From: Mayamaea pseudoterrestris
Taxonomy: Eukaryota; Bacillariophyta; Bacillariophyceae; Sellaphorales; Sellaphoraceae
NCBI GenBank assembly: GCA_027923505.1
Contig: BROI01000038.1
Coordinates: 1 to 64,000 of the forward strand
Direction of reading: 5' to 3'
Length of the DNA: 64,000 bases
A program made the translations under genes and the position numbers. Positions 43,289 through 53,493 of this stretch are shown piece after piece. The notes under the pieces were generated by a model. That model did no database searches, had not been told where the DNA came from, and was given only the letters and a program-made list of their open reading frames with translations. The number at the start of each line of letters is the position of its first letter. Positions within the stretch are counted from its first letter, which is position 1.

Positions 43289-45574
43289 CTACCAGCCGTC
43301 GTCCATGTCTTCCTCGCTGCTTCCAAGAGCAAACACTAAAATCTTGTCCTTTTCGTGGCAAGGAATGTACAGTTTAGCGTAATCCGCTTCCTGTGGCATG
43401 TCAGTTGTAAAGTCGTCGTATCCAACGCCAATGCTTCCAACAGTTGACTCGCACTTGATTTCGACCATGAGCTGGTAATGCGTGCTCGCATCTGGAGGAC
43501 TGTCTTCGCCAGCTAGCTGCAACCTATCAATTTCGTCGGGGCGAAAGATGTAGGCCGCCTCGGCACAGTCACCAGCAACAGCAATGAGAGGTCGTTTCCC
43601 CAGCAGTTTATCCTGTCTACGAGCATGAAACGTGTATACCAAGCCAGGCGCACCAGGATTAATCATATTGGATAATTGCCCATTCACTTTGAAGCCTGAT
43701 GCAACCACAGTTCGTGCCCACGGTTCCGCTTTCCAGGCGTCAATGCCTTCAGGTACTCGATAGGCAAACAGCGATCCGCCCTCGTCACTGTCTGTCAGCT
43801 GAGTAACGCTCCTTGGACGGTCCGCCTCGGCGTACGTGCATTCATGGCTCGTAACGAGTAAGTGAGAAAAAACATCGCCCGCCATCGTAGTCCCAACCGT
43901 TGTGCCAGCATCAATTACGAGAGCAGCTGTGGGCGCTGCTGACTTTGTTAATCCACTCAAACCATCCAAGTCCGCGAGAATGGAGCCAAAGGCTGATCCG
44001 CATTGATCGTCAATAATTCGATCAAATGTCACGCGCGGCTTTAGCCCTTTCCGTATAGAATGCAGACCGACGCATTTGCCAAAGAACTGACTCGAAAATA
44101 CTTCAATAGTATCATCTGATGGATCCAAGTCGGCCACACAAAACATGACATCGGGTCCATCCGCAAGTACGCGTGTCGTCCATGGCGTGTGCCGCGCGCT
44201 AAAGGGATCATATACGGTTCCATCGATCTCAAGTGGCGTGTTTGTAGTCGGGTCAAATGAGTGGGGCTTTGGACACTCAAGCCAAACAAGTTGACCCTTC
44301 TTGCTAATACCCGAAGTGACGCCTCCATTTTCTCGCGACGCCACCGACACTTGACAGCGCGCCGCCAAGAGAGACAGTCGTCCGTCTCCCGTCAAGTCGA
44401 TCCACACGGCTTGATGATAGAACCATCGATGGTGCGTCGCCGGCGTCAAGCTGACCGTCCATTCTCTATGCGGATCACCTGGATACTTGACGACTCGCAA
44501 GCCGCCCCGATCCTTGCCAGGAACCAAGAACCCGTCACAGACGAGTAGTGCGTCTTGGTAATGGAGTTTCTGTCGTTGTTGCACTGTACTTGTAACGTTA
44601 ACGTTCAATATTAATTGCTCCGGCACGGCAACGACTTCGTTTGGCCACTGCAGTATTCGTTCGGTCCTTGTATTCACCGACTCCATGTTTCCCGTCTCGC
44701 AGTCGATGGACTTTAGTATTCCTTTCCGACCTGTGAGAGAAAAACCAGTCACGTACAATGTTTCGGCCGTATCCGTTCCTGTTGATTCAGCAGAATGACC
44801 AGCCGACGGAGCATACCGCGTTGGCAGCAGCGAATGCTTGTTACTATTCATCCTTTGCTGCTTTATAATCGTTTGAACATAGGCGGGTCGCTCGCAGTAT
44901 ACCTCGGCAATCAGTTCCATCGAAACCATGTTATAGTCGCGCTTCAGCTCGACTCGTTCGTCCTCGTCCAACCAGAGTAATCGATCAAAGCTCGCCAAGC
45001 TCTTGGATGGTGCCGTATTGTTGACTAGCAGTTCCGTGCCTTGACCTTGCTTGAGCCAGGACCGAGTTGGATTGTTGTGGACAATGTTGATTGTGAGTGG
45101 ATATTTTCCAGTGATAAAGCGCTGTCGAGTTTGCGTCCGCGAAAGAATGGACTGATGAAACTTGGACAGTCCAGCAAATGTCCGAGCCGATGAATATGAA
45201 GAATGATAAACGTCTTTTACTGCTGTAGATTGCTGATTGCTTTCGTATTCAAGTATTCGATCGTCCCTGTCAAAGAAAAAGGGCGACTGTGATGCCGCTA
45301 TAGCAGGAAGAAATGGTCGAGGGTTTCGCTGCCAGGAAACTTGAAAGGCTTGACAGAATGCATTATTTGCAAAACATGTTTGAATAAAGATGAGACAAAC
45401 TGACGCAGTACTTGTTGACAGTGGCCTCCTTCTGGAACCTGTCAAAGGGTTTATTGGCGTACAGCAGCTGCATGTAGCATTAGCGCTGCTGGATCGTTTC
45501 CGGCCGCTTTGAAGCTGTCCATTTCTATCCATTAATAGATGGCATTTTGATTCTACGAGATTTGGAGGATCCAT
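43289..45574 (-). CDS. FG-GAP/VCBS-like repeat protein, possible secreted or plastid precursor
   Basis: A 761-aa frame (ATG at 45574). Residues about 55-78 are hydrophobic (ASVCLIFIQTCFANNAFCQ) and are followed by AF, so they could act as a signal anchor or a signal peptide with an A^F site as used for heterokont plastid import; the long basic N-terminus before it makes this uncertain. The body has beta-propeller-like repeats with calcium-loop-like motifs: DLTGDGRLSLLAAR (about 393), FCVADLDPSDDTIEVFSS and FGSILADLDGLSG. Such FG-GAP/VCBS blades usually mediate binding or form an enzyme scaffold; specific function unknown. No peptidase or glycosidase motif is evident. Confidence 0.8.
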   Translation of the reverse strand: MDPPNLVESKCHLLMDRNGQLQSGRKRSSSANATCSCCTPINPLTGSRRRPLSTSTASVCLIFIQTCFANNAFCQAFQVSWQRNPRPFLPAIAASQSPFFFDRDDRILEYESNQQSTAVKDVYHSSYSSARTFAGLSKFHQSILSRTQTRQRFITGKYPLTINIVHNNPTRSWLKQGQGTELLVNNTAPSKSLASFDRLLWLDEDERVELKRDYNMVSMELIAEVYCERPAYVQTIIKQQRMNSNKHSLLPTRYAPSAGHSAESTGTDTAETLYVTGFSLTGRKGILKSIDCETGNMESVNTRTERILQWPNEVVAVPEQLILNVNVTSTVQQRQKLHYQDALLVCDGFLVPGKDRGGLRVVKYPGDPHREWTVSLTPATHHRWFYHQAVWIDLTGDGRLSLLAARCQVSVASRENGGVTSGISKKGQLVWLECPKPHSFDPTTNTPLEIDGTVYDPFSARHTPWTTRVLADGPDVMFCVADLDPSDDTIEVFSSQFFGKCVGLHSIRKGLKPRVTFDRIIDDQCGSAFGSILADLDGLSGLTKSAAPTAALVIDAGTTVGTTMAGDVFSHLLVTSHECTYAEADRPRSVTQLTDSDEGGSLFAYRVPEGIDAWKAEPWARTVVASGFKVNGQLSNMINPGAPGLVYTFHARRQDKLLGKRPLIAVAGDCAEAAYIFRPDEIDRLQLAGEDSPPDASTHYQLMVEIKCESTVGSIGVGYDDFTTDMPQEADYAKLYIPCHEKDKILVFALGSSEEDMDDGW

Positions 45575-45719
45575 GATCTATGTAGATCGGATTCCCAGAC
45601 ACTGGATAGCGATAGGAGATGGGCGACGAGAGACGAAAGAGTGCCATCTTCAATCAAACGCTAAAAATGGAATCGGACGTCAGTCATAACCGGTCAGACA
45701 TTTTTTGAAAATCAAACTT

Positions 45720-45957
45720 ATTGGCAGTACACTGTACGCTACAGTGCCAATAACTATGATTTTCATTGACATTTTTAGTACACATTGAGTCACAGTGCCG
45801 ATAACCTGATTCACTTTGGCATAGTACACTTTAATTCACAGTGTCAAAAACTTTGATTTTCATTGACGTTTTATTGTACACTTTGCGTGACAGTGCCAAT
45901 AACTTTGATATTCATTGACATTTCTAGAGTACACTTAAAGTCACAGTGCTACACCGG
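45720..45957. repeat. Minisatellite with CACAGTGCC landmark
   Basis: About four to five imperfect units near 50 bp: TCACAGTGCCAATAACTTTG, then ATTTTCATTGACATTTTAGT and ACAC. It lies 150-380 bp upstream of the FG-GAP-like gene start. Confidence 0.85.
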
Positions 45958-46398
45958 CGCGACAATGTTGTGCGTGACAAGCGACGGACGAAAATCTTGG
46001 GACGGCAATCACGATTAAGATGACCAATCTGCGTCGACGATTGCAAGATCCGTTCACAAGTTAAGAGGAAGAGAGTAATAACCATCGCTGTGCGGCTGCA
46101 TGTTCTGAAAAAGAGTCAAAAGTAGACTGCGAAGCCACATCGAAAAGGCGTATCCAGAAGTCGTACGGATGCATCGATTGCAAGTGCAGCTGGTCTTCCT
46201 GTCGAGCGGTTTGCGTCAAGCAGCAAGTTTGCGGCGGGGTTTGCAATTGATACAGCAAGTTTTGCCGACTCCACACAGAAACCTTATGAGTACTCTTAAT
46301 CTACCAACAATGCCAATCGCCAATCGGTGTCTTGGGTCTTGGCGGCTCTTCACGACCATGGTTCGACAATTCAAGACGAAGCGCATCTTTAACGCGAG

Positions 46399-46996
46399 AT
46401 GAAGGAAGGCAATGCCAAGTTTGAGCGCAAGCTGCAGAAGTATGTGGACGCTGGCGTGATGCTGGAGAAGCCATCACCGATGCAAATGTCCAAGCTTGCC
46501 GACGGCTTTTTAAAGTGGCACGAAATGTACGACACAAAGGCGTACATCTACGACGCAGCGCTTGTCATGCCAACTTGGAAGTGTTCGACATGCAGAGTAA
46601 GTAGTGTCGGTGCATATTGATGCAGCAAACGCAACGTCTCAGAGCCAGTCGCCAAAGAAACTACGAGGGCGTTGATGGCGGCGACACCAGCAACAGTTGC
46701 AGCGTTCGCCAACGCTGCGTCGGCGACTGCAGCTCCTGATAACTTTATGTCTGACACCGCGCTGTCAATGAAATGACTACCTCACGTATCTTTTTCTTTG
46801 GTAACGCTGAGTCAGGACGTCAGGACTCCAACAGTGCCGCATCGGACGGTACGACGACGTCTGTTCCTGCTACTTCGTCTGTTGCGAAGACAACATGGAC
46901 TGGATTCCACTAGAGTCATACTGGTGCAGCCGCATTGGCGACACCAAATGCCACGGATTTCAACTCGGCTTTTTCAAGTGGTTTTACCTTGAATGA
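46399..46996 (+). CDS. Probable small Cys-rich protein
   Basis: Modelled as join(46399..46596,46835..46996), 119 aa. Exon 1 has strongly coding-like codons (KFERKLQKYVDAGVMLEKP, LVMPTWKCSTCR) and stops at a GTAAGT donor. Exon 2 follows an acceptor CCAACAG and reads CRIGRYDDVCSCYFVCCED, then DWIPLESYWCSRIGDTKC and GFFKWFYLE. Ten cysteines, several in CxxC or CC pairs, suggest a zinc-binding or disulphide-stabilised domain. No signal peptide. I do not recognise the family. The intron (238 bp) is longer than others here and may hide a further exon: 46645-46776 also reads as an open Ala-rich stretch. Confidence 0.45.
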
Positions 46997-47923
46997 TGCT
47001 CCTGTGTTATGCCGCCACCTCATTGTGTATGGAAATGTGGCCAATCGGTCGAGCACTGGAGGTTTAACGTTGAACCATCATTCCACACGAATAGTATGCT
47101 GTAATCATTGCGGTTGTTTCTACAAGGGGCATTATTTAGATGACATATTCTTCGAGATGCCTGGCGTCTTGCAGTTTGGCACTAGTGCAGGAGTATGCCG
47201 ATGCATCGCAAAATGACTTTAAATTCAGCAGGCAACAAGGAGTATTGCATAGATGTAATGCTTGGTTTTGACTGTATCTGCATAGTCAGCAAGTCTGTCG
47301 CTCGTCCTTTCGTCGTCTCATTTATTCGTGTCGAGGAAGAAAAGGGACGCGAGAATCCGCATTCTAGTACCGGTAAGTCATCTAAGTTAGCCACTCCGAC
47401 ATCCGACTCAAGTTGTCCACGTCACCCATGTTCGGTTCCGAAGACAACGTCACAGATGACGTGCGTGAGGCTTTTTCCCGCTGGGGTGCGTAACGCTTGC
47501 CATTTGCCTCCATCGTCGTCGTCTCCTCCGGCATCCATTGACTGTCACAAACAAGCGACAAGGAGCGAAACAAGTGTCTGAAGGATTTTTTAAAAAAACT
47601 CTACTGGTTCAACTGCTCCGCACTACTTTAATAAACAACTGCATCTGTTACTACTGGTGAGTAGGAGACGGAAGAGGATTTCAAGAGAACGAATTTCTTG
47701 TAAGACTCGGATTGAAACAGCCTCTCGTTGCTTGGCGATTTCGTACAGCCCTCCCTCCAGGAAGCAGACTTTCTTTTGTGTTACGTGGCTTGTTTTGCGG
47801 CAGGACCTTCTGTTTGCTTGCTGCTGCTCTGCGTTGCTCTAGCATCAAGTGATTGTTTCTCACGCAACTTCTTCATTGCAGCTTTTTCGCGCTCGACAAC
47901 TCGACTTTCACATTACCATTAGA

Positions 47924-49858
47924 ATGACTCCATCTACATTGACGATTGACATTTCATGGCTCAAGTACTTGTCGTCTGGAGACTCGATACTTGCCATTAT
48001 CATTGGATTGCTAGGAGCTTTTCTACTGCGAATACTCAGTCGACTCATGGAAGTATCAACGCCATTTCACGTAAGTCTTCATCGATCGACTACCTGAAAT
48101 AGTCGCGTGACAGACGCAGCTCTTACTCACTTATTGGAAACATATTTTTTTACTATGAAAGGCAACCCATGAACGCTTGAAGCAAGTATTTCCCAAGGCC
48201 TTGACAAATAAGGAATTGGTTCATTACATTCGCAAAAATTTAAAGTCACACGGATACAATCAAAATTCGTTAGTCGCTACCTCATTATGTTGCGACGAAG
48301 TCAATCGCGTCTTAGAGAATGACCTGAAGAATACGTATGGAAGCTACTTTTCAATGGGAGGCTTGGCAGGAACTCCTTTTGGAGGAGTGACGGCCTTTGG
48401 TGCAATGTAAGTTGAGCAGCGACGAGTCTTGTATACATGCACGTTCGTTCTGAATACGATTTTCTCATTGAACTTCACATGTTATTACTACAGGGCTCAT
48501 CACATTCCCGACGGAGGATCATGTGTCATTGTTTATGGACCGCATGTAGGTATTGACGCATCCGGCAAGGTTGGGTCCATTGATCGGCGCGGACGAGCCA
48601 AGGCGGGCGCCTGCTGCGGATCGGCAGTTGCCGCATGCGCCTACGTCAAGTCGGTCTTGGATGGAACCGTCAAGGAAACTGGACCGCCATCTTGTCCACT
48701 TGATGCACAGCAAACTTTTGTTGGCCAGTTGCTCCTTCCGCACGCTGAGCGCGTCCATGCGGCCGAAGACCCATTGTGCGAACTTCCGTACGCCCTGTAT
48801 GATGCGCAGAATGAGTTAATGTCGCAGATTGTTGCCAAGGGAGCTTCACATGTTGAATCAGGAAAGATTGCCTTGTTAGGAGGAATTCAAATTAATACGC
48901 CAAACGGAATGTCCGACTACTTTTTGCCATTGAGATTTGTCGTCTTCAACAACCAAGGAGCCAGAATTGACAAAATTATTGACAACTCGGTTCGAAGCGC
49001 AACGGCCAAGATTTCCACAGCCTTTCCGCACGCTCTCACCAACATGGAGCTTGTTGATCGCATCAAGGACATGCTGTCGGATTACGGCTACGGAAAGTCG
49101 ACATTGGTGGCAACTTCACTTTGTTGCGACGAAGTCAACCGGCCTTTGGAGGAAGACTTGCAGGATGCGTTTGGCGAGCACTTTAACATGGGTGGCCTGG
49201 CAGGCTTCCCGTTTGGTGGAGTTACGGGGTTTGGAGCCTTTGCTCACCATATTCCAGGTACGTTTGTTGATCGCTAATGATTGTGACTCGATAGTAATTT
49301 AATGTTGGCTTCTCACGCTTTGCACACCTTCACACTTCACGTCTAACAGATGGTGGTTCATGTCTTGTCGTGTACGGACCTCACGTTGGAGTCGACTCCG
49401 ATGGTAAAGTAGGAACGGTGAACCGAAGAGGACGCATGAAGGGAGGATCCTGTTGTGGAAGTGCCGTTGCCGCCGCCATGTATGTGAATAGCGTCATGAA
49501 GGGCGCCGACAAGGCTGACCTTCCATTAGATCCTCTCGATGCGCAACAAACTTACGTCGGTGAAATGCTTTTGCCGTATGGTGAGCGCCTGCAATCCGCC
49601 AAGGACCCAATGGTGGAATTGCCGCATGCGTTATTCGAGGCTCAGGATGAACTGATGCAAAAGATTATTGCCAAGGGCTGCAAGGAGGTTGCTGGACGAG
49701 GAAAGATTGCCTTGCTTGGTGGCATTCAGATCAACACACCAGAAGGCGTGCCAGACTACTTTTTGCCGCTACGTTTCGAGCTTTTAAATAATCGCGGCAT
49801 CATGATTGAGGATCTCATGCTGGAGACGCACAAGAATCGAAAGATGATTGCGGCATAA
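47924..49858 (+). CDS. Membrane-anchored tandem LCIB / theta-carbonic anhydrase-like protein
   Basis: Modelled as join(47924..48070,48162..48406,48494..49257,49350..49858), 554 aa; introns 91, 87 and 92 bp, all GT-AG and frame-conserving. Exon 1 encodes one hydrophobic helix (SILAIIIGLLGAFLLRILSR, about residues 20-39) and no cleavable plastid signal. Two full LCIB domains follow (about 50-295 and 299-545). Each has LVATSLCCDEVNR, GGLAG-PFGGVT-FGA, AHHIPDGGSC, YGPHVG and CCGSAVAA; the Cys of CCDEVNR, a His of AHHIP and a Cys of CCGS are the probable zinc ligands by analogy with beta-type carbonic anhydrases. LCIB proteins act in the CO2-concentrating mechanism; diatom members include theta-carbonic anhydrase. 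Predicted activity is CO2/bicarbonate interconversion. Tandem fusion plus a membrane anchor is the odd feature. Confidence 0.93.
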
Positions 49859-50126
49859 GTTCAATTGCGTCAGTACTCGGCAGCCGAGTACGACTCAGGA
49901 CGCAACTCGTCGCGTCGCATTCCACAAATCGCACTTTCGCATCTTTCCAAAATGGAGGCACCATACGCACCCTTTCGCCTGTCTGCAGATGTATCTGTTC
50001 ATCATTGTCATTCACTCACATATTACATAGAGAATTGGTTATTGGTAGTATTATGCACGAGTCTAATCTATGTAGAAATGCGAAATCTGCAACTCCACCA
50101 GCTGCGCATGGTAAATTCCTGGCCAC

Positions 50127-51671
50127 TCAGCTCTTGCTCGTTCGACTCCTCATTTCCACCGCCGCATGCATGCCATAATTGTCGTCGCCCTCCTCCTCTT
50201 CGTCTCGCTTGACACTTGCGTATGAGTTCTCGCTCGTTGGACGAAACATCATGCCGGCCGAGACGTAAAATGTGAGTGTGACAAGCTCGACAACAAAGTA
50301 TCGGACCCACAAATACTTGTACGAAAGCATGGAGATGAACAGATACACCAAGATGCGAGTGGCGTAAATGTAGGCAACCACCAAAAGGTAAAAGCTTCGA
50401 AAGAGATGAAGCTTTTCCAAGATTTCGCCCTTGTCACCATCCTGCAAGGCAGCTTCACGGTCTGGTTCGGTTGCAACCTCCTGGTCGCTATAATTGATGC
50501 CAATCAAATCGTCCGACTCATCGCCCATGGTCTTTTCCAGTTTATTGACTTGCCATACAATGGGCAGCAATACGGCGCAGCAGCAGAGAATGTCCACCAA
50601 GTGTAGTATGGCCGTCCATCGCGCATACGAAACCTCGCCCAATGCTTCATGTTCGAGTGCAATGAGCGCCACTTGCGTGACAACCTGCAGAACGAGTACA
50701 CCAGTTACCACTTGCTTCTCATTCTTGTTTAGAAAGGGTTTGACAATGCTCCAGCCTGTGCCAAGTAGTAGAATGACGACGAACAAGAATATGCTTCTCG
50801 CCGTATTCAAAAGGTAGTAAATGACCGTCCATCCTTCGGCATGTCCGTACAAGCGAATGCCGTGGTAGCGAAGGCTTTCCACGAAGGTAGTGATAAACTT
50901 TGTGAAAACAAGTGCCGTCATTATATAGTGAACCTTGTATACGCTCAAAACATGCTGCTGCTTGACGTCGCGCAAGTGTAGCAGCCAAACAATGGCGCAC
51001 ACCAAGTAGCTGACGGCAAAGAGGAAAAAGACTAGCGGCAGTCTCATTTCACCTGCCGTGAGAAATGATGGTTCGCCGTATGAGTCATAGTTGACGTATT
51101 GAAAGTCAACGCGAAAGGTAGATTGAACATTGTCGGCAAGATCGAGATCGTAGCTGCAGACTTGGTAGAGCAAAAAGTATAGTCCTTCCTCGCCCTTTTT
51201 GAACTGGTAGCGAATAGACTTTGGCGCAAATGAGAGTGATGCTAAAGTCTCAGTAGGTTCCATGGCATGTAGAATAATTCCATTGGCTGCCGACGTAATT
51301 TCTTGCTGCTGCTCATCGAAAGTGTCGTCGACAAATGTATCATCCGATCGGTCGTTCCGAAAAAGCTCAAAACTGCAAATCGTTTGGTTGGCTCGCAGTT
51401 GCTCCATGTATCGATAAAAAGCCGCTTCATTTGGAAACCTTTGTAGATAAAAGCCAGCGTCGACAGGAGTACTTTGTTTCGTAGGAAAAGTCAAGACAAA
51501 GTCATTGATTGTCAGCTCGTACACTCCGCCTTGCAGAAATCCAAACGGAGGACCCACGGGACCAATTAAGGATGGTCCATTGTTAATATGAACATTATGC
51601 TTGGTTGCTGCTGTGAAAGACTCTAATATAAACACCAGGAATACGTAGTATGATGGCTTGTAGAGCGCCAT
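50127..51671 (-). CDS. GOST-family seven-transmembrane protein (GPR107/108-like)
   Basis: A 514-aa uninterrupted frame with ATG at 51671. Residues 1-22 form a signal peptide (YYVFLVFILESFTAA); residues 23-215 are a lumenal domain (YELTINDFVLTFP, LYFLLYQVCSYDL); seven hydrophobic helices follow from about 220 (LPLVFFLFAVSYLVCAIVWL, KVHYIMTALVFTKFI, ARSIFLFVVILLLGTGWSIV and others). GWSIVKPFLN after the fourth helix is a signature of the GPR107/108/TMEM87 GOST family. These proteins sit in Golgi/trans-Golgi membranes and take part in protein trafficking. The tail is acidic with Tyr (DNYGM). It is convergent with the LCIB gene (268 bp apart) and diverges from the SNARE gene. Confidence 0.92.
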   Translation of the reverse strand: MALYKPSYYVFLVFILESFTAATKHNVHINNGPSLIGPVGPPFGFLQGGVYELTINDFVLTFPTKQSTPVDAGFYLQRFPNEAAFYRYMEQLRANQTICSFELFRNDRSDDTFVDDTFDEQQQEITSAANGIILHAMEPTETLASLSFAPKSIRYQFKKGEEGLYFLLYQVCSYDLDLADNVQSTFRVDFQYVNYDSYGEPSFLTAGEMRLPLVFFLFAVSYLVCAIVWLLHLRDVKQQHVLSVYKVHYIMTALVFTKFITTFVESLRYHGIRLYGHAEGWTVIYYLLNTARSIFLFVVILLLGTGWSIVKPFLNKNEKQVVTGVLVLQVVTQVALIALEHEALGEVSYARWTAILHLVDILCCCAVLLPIVWQVNKLEKTMGDESDDLIGINYSDQEVATEPDREAALQDGDKGEILEKLHLFRSFYLLVVAYIYATRILVYLFISMLSYKYLWVRYFVVELVTLTFYVSAGMMFRPTSENSYASVKRDEEEEGDDNYGMHAAVEMRSRTSKS

Positions 51672-51873
51672 GGTGAACGTTCATTTTGTGGTCTCGGGAA
51701 TCCCCGCCAATTGAATAAGTACCGCTACGAGTCTCGGCATCACCGCTACGACACATGCCTGCCAAAGAACAAATTCGTCGAGCGGCGCCATGGCGGACTC
51801 TTTCGATCACAAGACTCGTCGTTGAACCATTTTGATACACCTTTGATGGTTATAGAACAGTAATTAAGTCGTT

Positions 51874-53493
51874 ATGGATCATATAGAAAGTTTTGAGGAT
51901 TCTTGTCTGGCCGCTCAGCGCGCCGCTGTCGAATCCTTAAAAATTGGACGAAACACTTTGGAGCAAGCTCAGCAACAATCCGAGCAGCTTGTTCGGGCTT
52001 CAACCATTGCGGATGATACGAAGTATGATTTGGATCATGCAGCTAGACTACTGAAGAATATGACATGGACAGGATGGCTGTCCAACAAGCTTTCAAAGGA
52101 GCCAATGATTGCGAAGAATGTGACAGTCAAGAATGATGCGTCACGTTTCAACGGAGCAGGAGGAGCAGGACCTACAACTGCAACAGCAAACAGACAAACG
52201 CCTTCTACTATGCTCGATGACAATTTGACTTTGATCGATAACGTACCAAAGTCACATCAGGCCGCCGCTCAAAGCCTGTCAAACTATCGAGCGAACCTAC
52301 GAGTCTTGCAAGACTTTTGCGAAAACAATATTAATCAACCAATTGACAATGAAGAGGAGAAGCAACAATTGACAACTCTTCAAACCATTTGCAACGCCAT
52401 GTATGAGACGGCTCGTGTGCAGTTGGAGAAACTGCAGAGTGATTGCACTGCTGCAACTACGGCAAGGGACGATGAGACGATACGATGTGCGCTTCATGCC
52501 GAGTTGCGACAATTGCGCGAACAACAGATGGGTCTACAATCAAGACGACCGCAACGGACTTCTGCGAAACCAACCTCACAACAGTCACTAGTGTTGCAAG
52601 AAAATAATGGTCGCGTGGAGCAGCAGCAGCAGTTGGAACAAGCAGCAACTCCTGTCGCAGTGAATATTCGATCGTCAGTTACCATGAAGGAACCAGCGGC
52701 AACAAAATTAAAACCATCCGCGTCACAGCTACAGGAGCAGATGCAGGGTGATCATTTGCAGTTTCTTTCGAGCAACTTGGAGGAACTCGGTCAACTAGCG
52801 CAGCACTTGAATCATGCCGTCGTGTCATCGGTGCGAACCATGGACCACCTTGAAGATCAGTCGGAAAGTATCTTGGAGCAAACCAAGCATGTCACGCGCA
52901 GAGCTGATCGCATGGCCCGACACTCCAACAGGAGCTGGTTTAGTAGTCGCAGTGCTGGTAGTCGGCACTTGCTTGGACAGGTTGCCATATGCCACGTGGA
53001 ATCGGGTTACTACATGCGCATGTGGAATGGCACAGTCTTTTTGGTACCAGACTTTGACAAGGCCTCTTGTTTACTTGGTATATACGGTACGCAACAGTCG
53101 ACGAAGCAAACTGGAGCTGGGTCGTATGGATTGGTCGGAATCAAGAACCTTGTGGAATGCACCTGGCTTGGCCAAAGCTTGTTGGGATTGCTGGATGCCA
53201 AGGCGACAACGTTTGGTCATCGACAAGAGTGGGAGCTTGATGAAACCTTTTTGATAGAGAGCAATGTAATTGATGGGTCCTCCGCCGACCGGCAAAGGAA
53301 TATTCATGGGGCGGTAGCCGCGACCCCGTCACCACGGCGATTGACGAGATTGCTTTGCGCTTCGGCTGGGTGGGGATCGGGCGCGTATCTCATGGTCGGA
53401 TCAGCTCCTCATTATGCAGTTACTATCGGTGGATCAGGCGTTGACGAAAAGAATAAGGCGGCGATGTGGTGTTTCGTAAATCAGCCTCCATGA
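51874..53493 (+). CDS. Qbc SNARE (SNAP-25-like) fused to a C-terminal beta-trefoil-like domain
   Basis: A 539-aa single frame. Residues about 8-70 fit the Qb helix of SNAP-25/SNAP-29 (ESLKIGRNTLEQAQQQSEQL, then DLDHAARLLKNMTWTGW). After a Gln-rich linker, residues about 287-355 form the Qc helix (LSSNLEELGQLAQHLNHAVV, DHLEDQSESILEQTKHVTRR). There is no C-terminal membrane anchor, as in SNAP proteins. Beyond it, residues about 365-539 look like a fascin-type beta-trefoil: VAICHVESGYYMRMWNGTV, GLVGIKNLVECTWLGQS, EWELDETFLI and WGSGAYLMVG. The SNARE part should form target-SNARE complexes on plasma or endosomal membrane; the trefoil might bind actin or a ligand, but this is inference. SNAP-25 proteins normally end after the Qc helix. 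Confidence 0.85.
   Translation: MDHIESFEDSCLAAQRAAVESLKIGRNTLEQAQQQSEQLVRASTIADDTKYDLDHAARLLKNMTWTGWLSNKLSKEPMIAKNVTVKNDASRFNGAGGAGPTTATANRQTPSTMLDDNLTLIDNVPKSHQAAAQSLSNYRANLRVLQDFCENNINQPIDNEEEKQQLTTLQTICNAMYETARVQLEKLQSDCTAATTARDDETIRCALHAELRQLREQQMGLQSRRPQRTSAKPTSQQSLVLQENNGRVEQQQQLEQAATPVAVNIRSSVTMKEPAATKLKPSASQLQEQMQGDHLQFLSSNLEELGQLAQHLNHAVVSSVRTMDHLEDQSESILEQTKHVTRRADRMARHSNRSWFSSRSAGSRHLLGQVAICHVESGYYMRMWNGTVFLVPDFDKASCLLGIYGTQQSTKQTGAGSYGLVGIKNLVECTWLGQSLLGLLDAKATTFGHRQEWELDETFLIESNVIDGSSADRQRNIHGAVAATPSPRRLTRLLCASAGWGSGAYLMVGSAPHYAVTIGGSGVDEKNKAAMWCFVNQPP

Larger units (their letters stand above)
45575..47923. other. Interval with minisatellite and a small Cys-rich gene candidate
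   Basis: Upstream of the FG-GAP-like and LCIB genes. It contains the 45720-45957 minisatellite and the gene candidate at 46399. The part after 47000 has scattered short frames without clear coding character and a TACCGGTA site at 47368. Confidence 0.5.
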
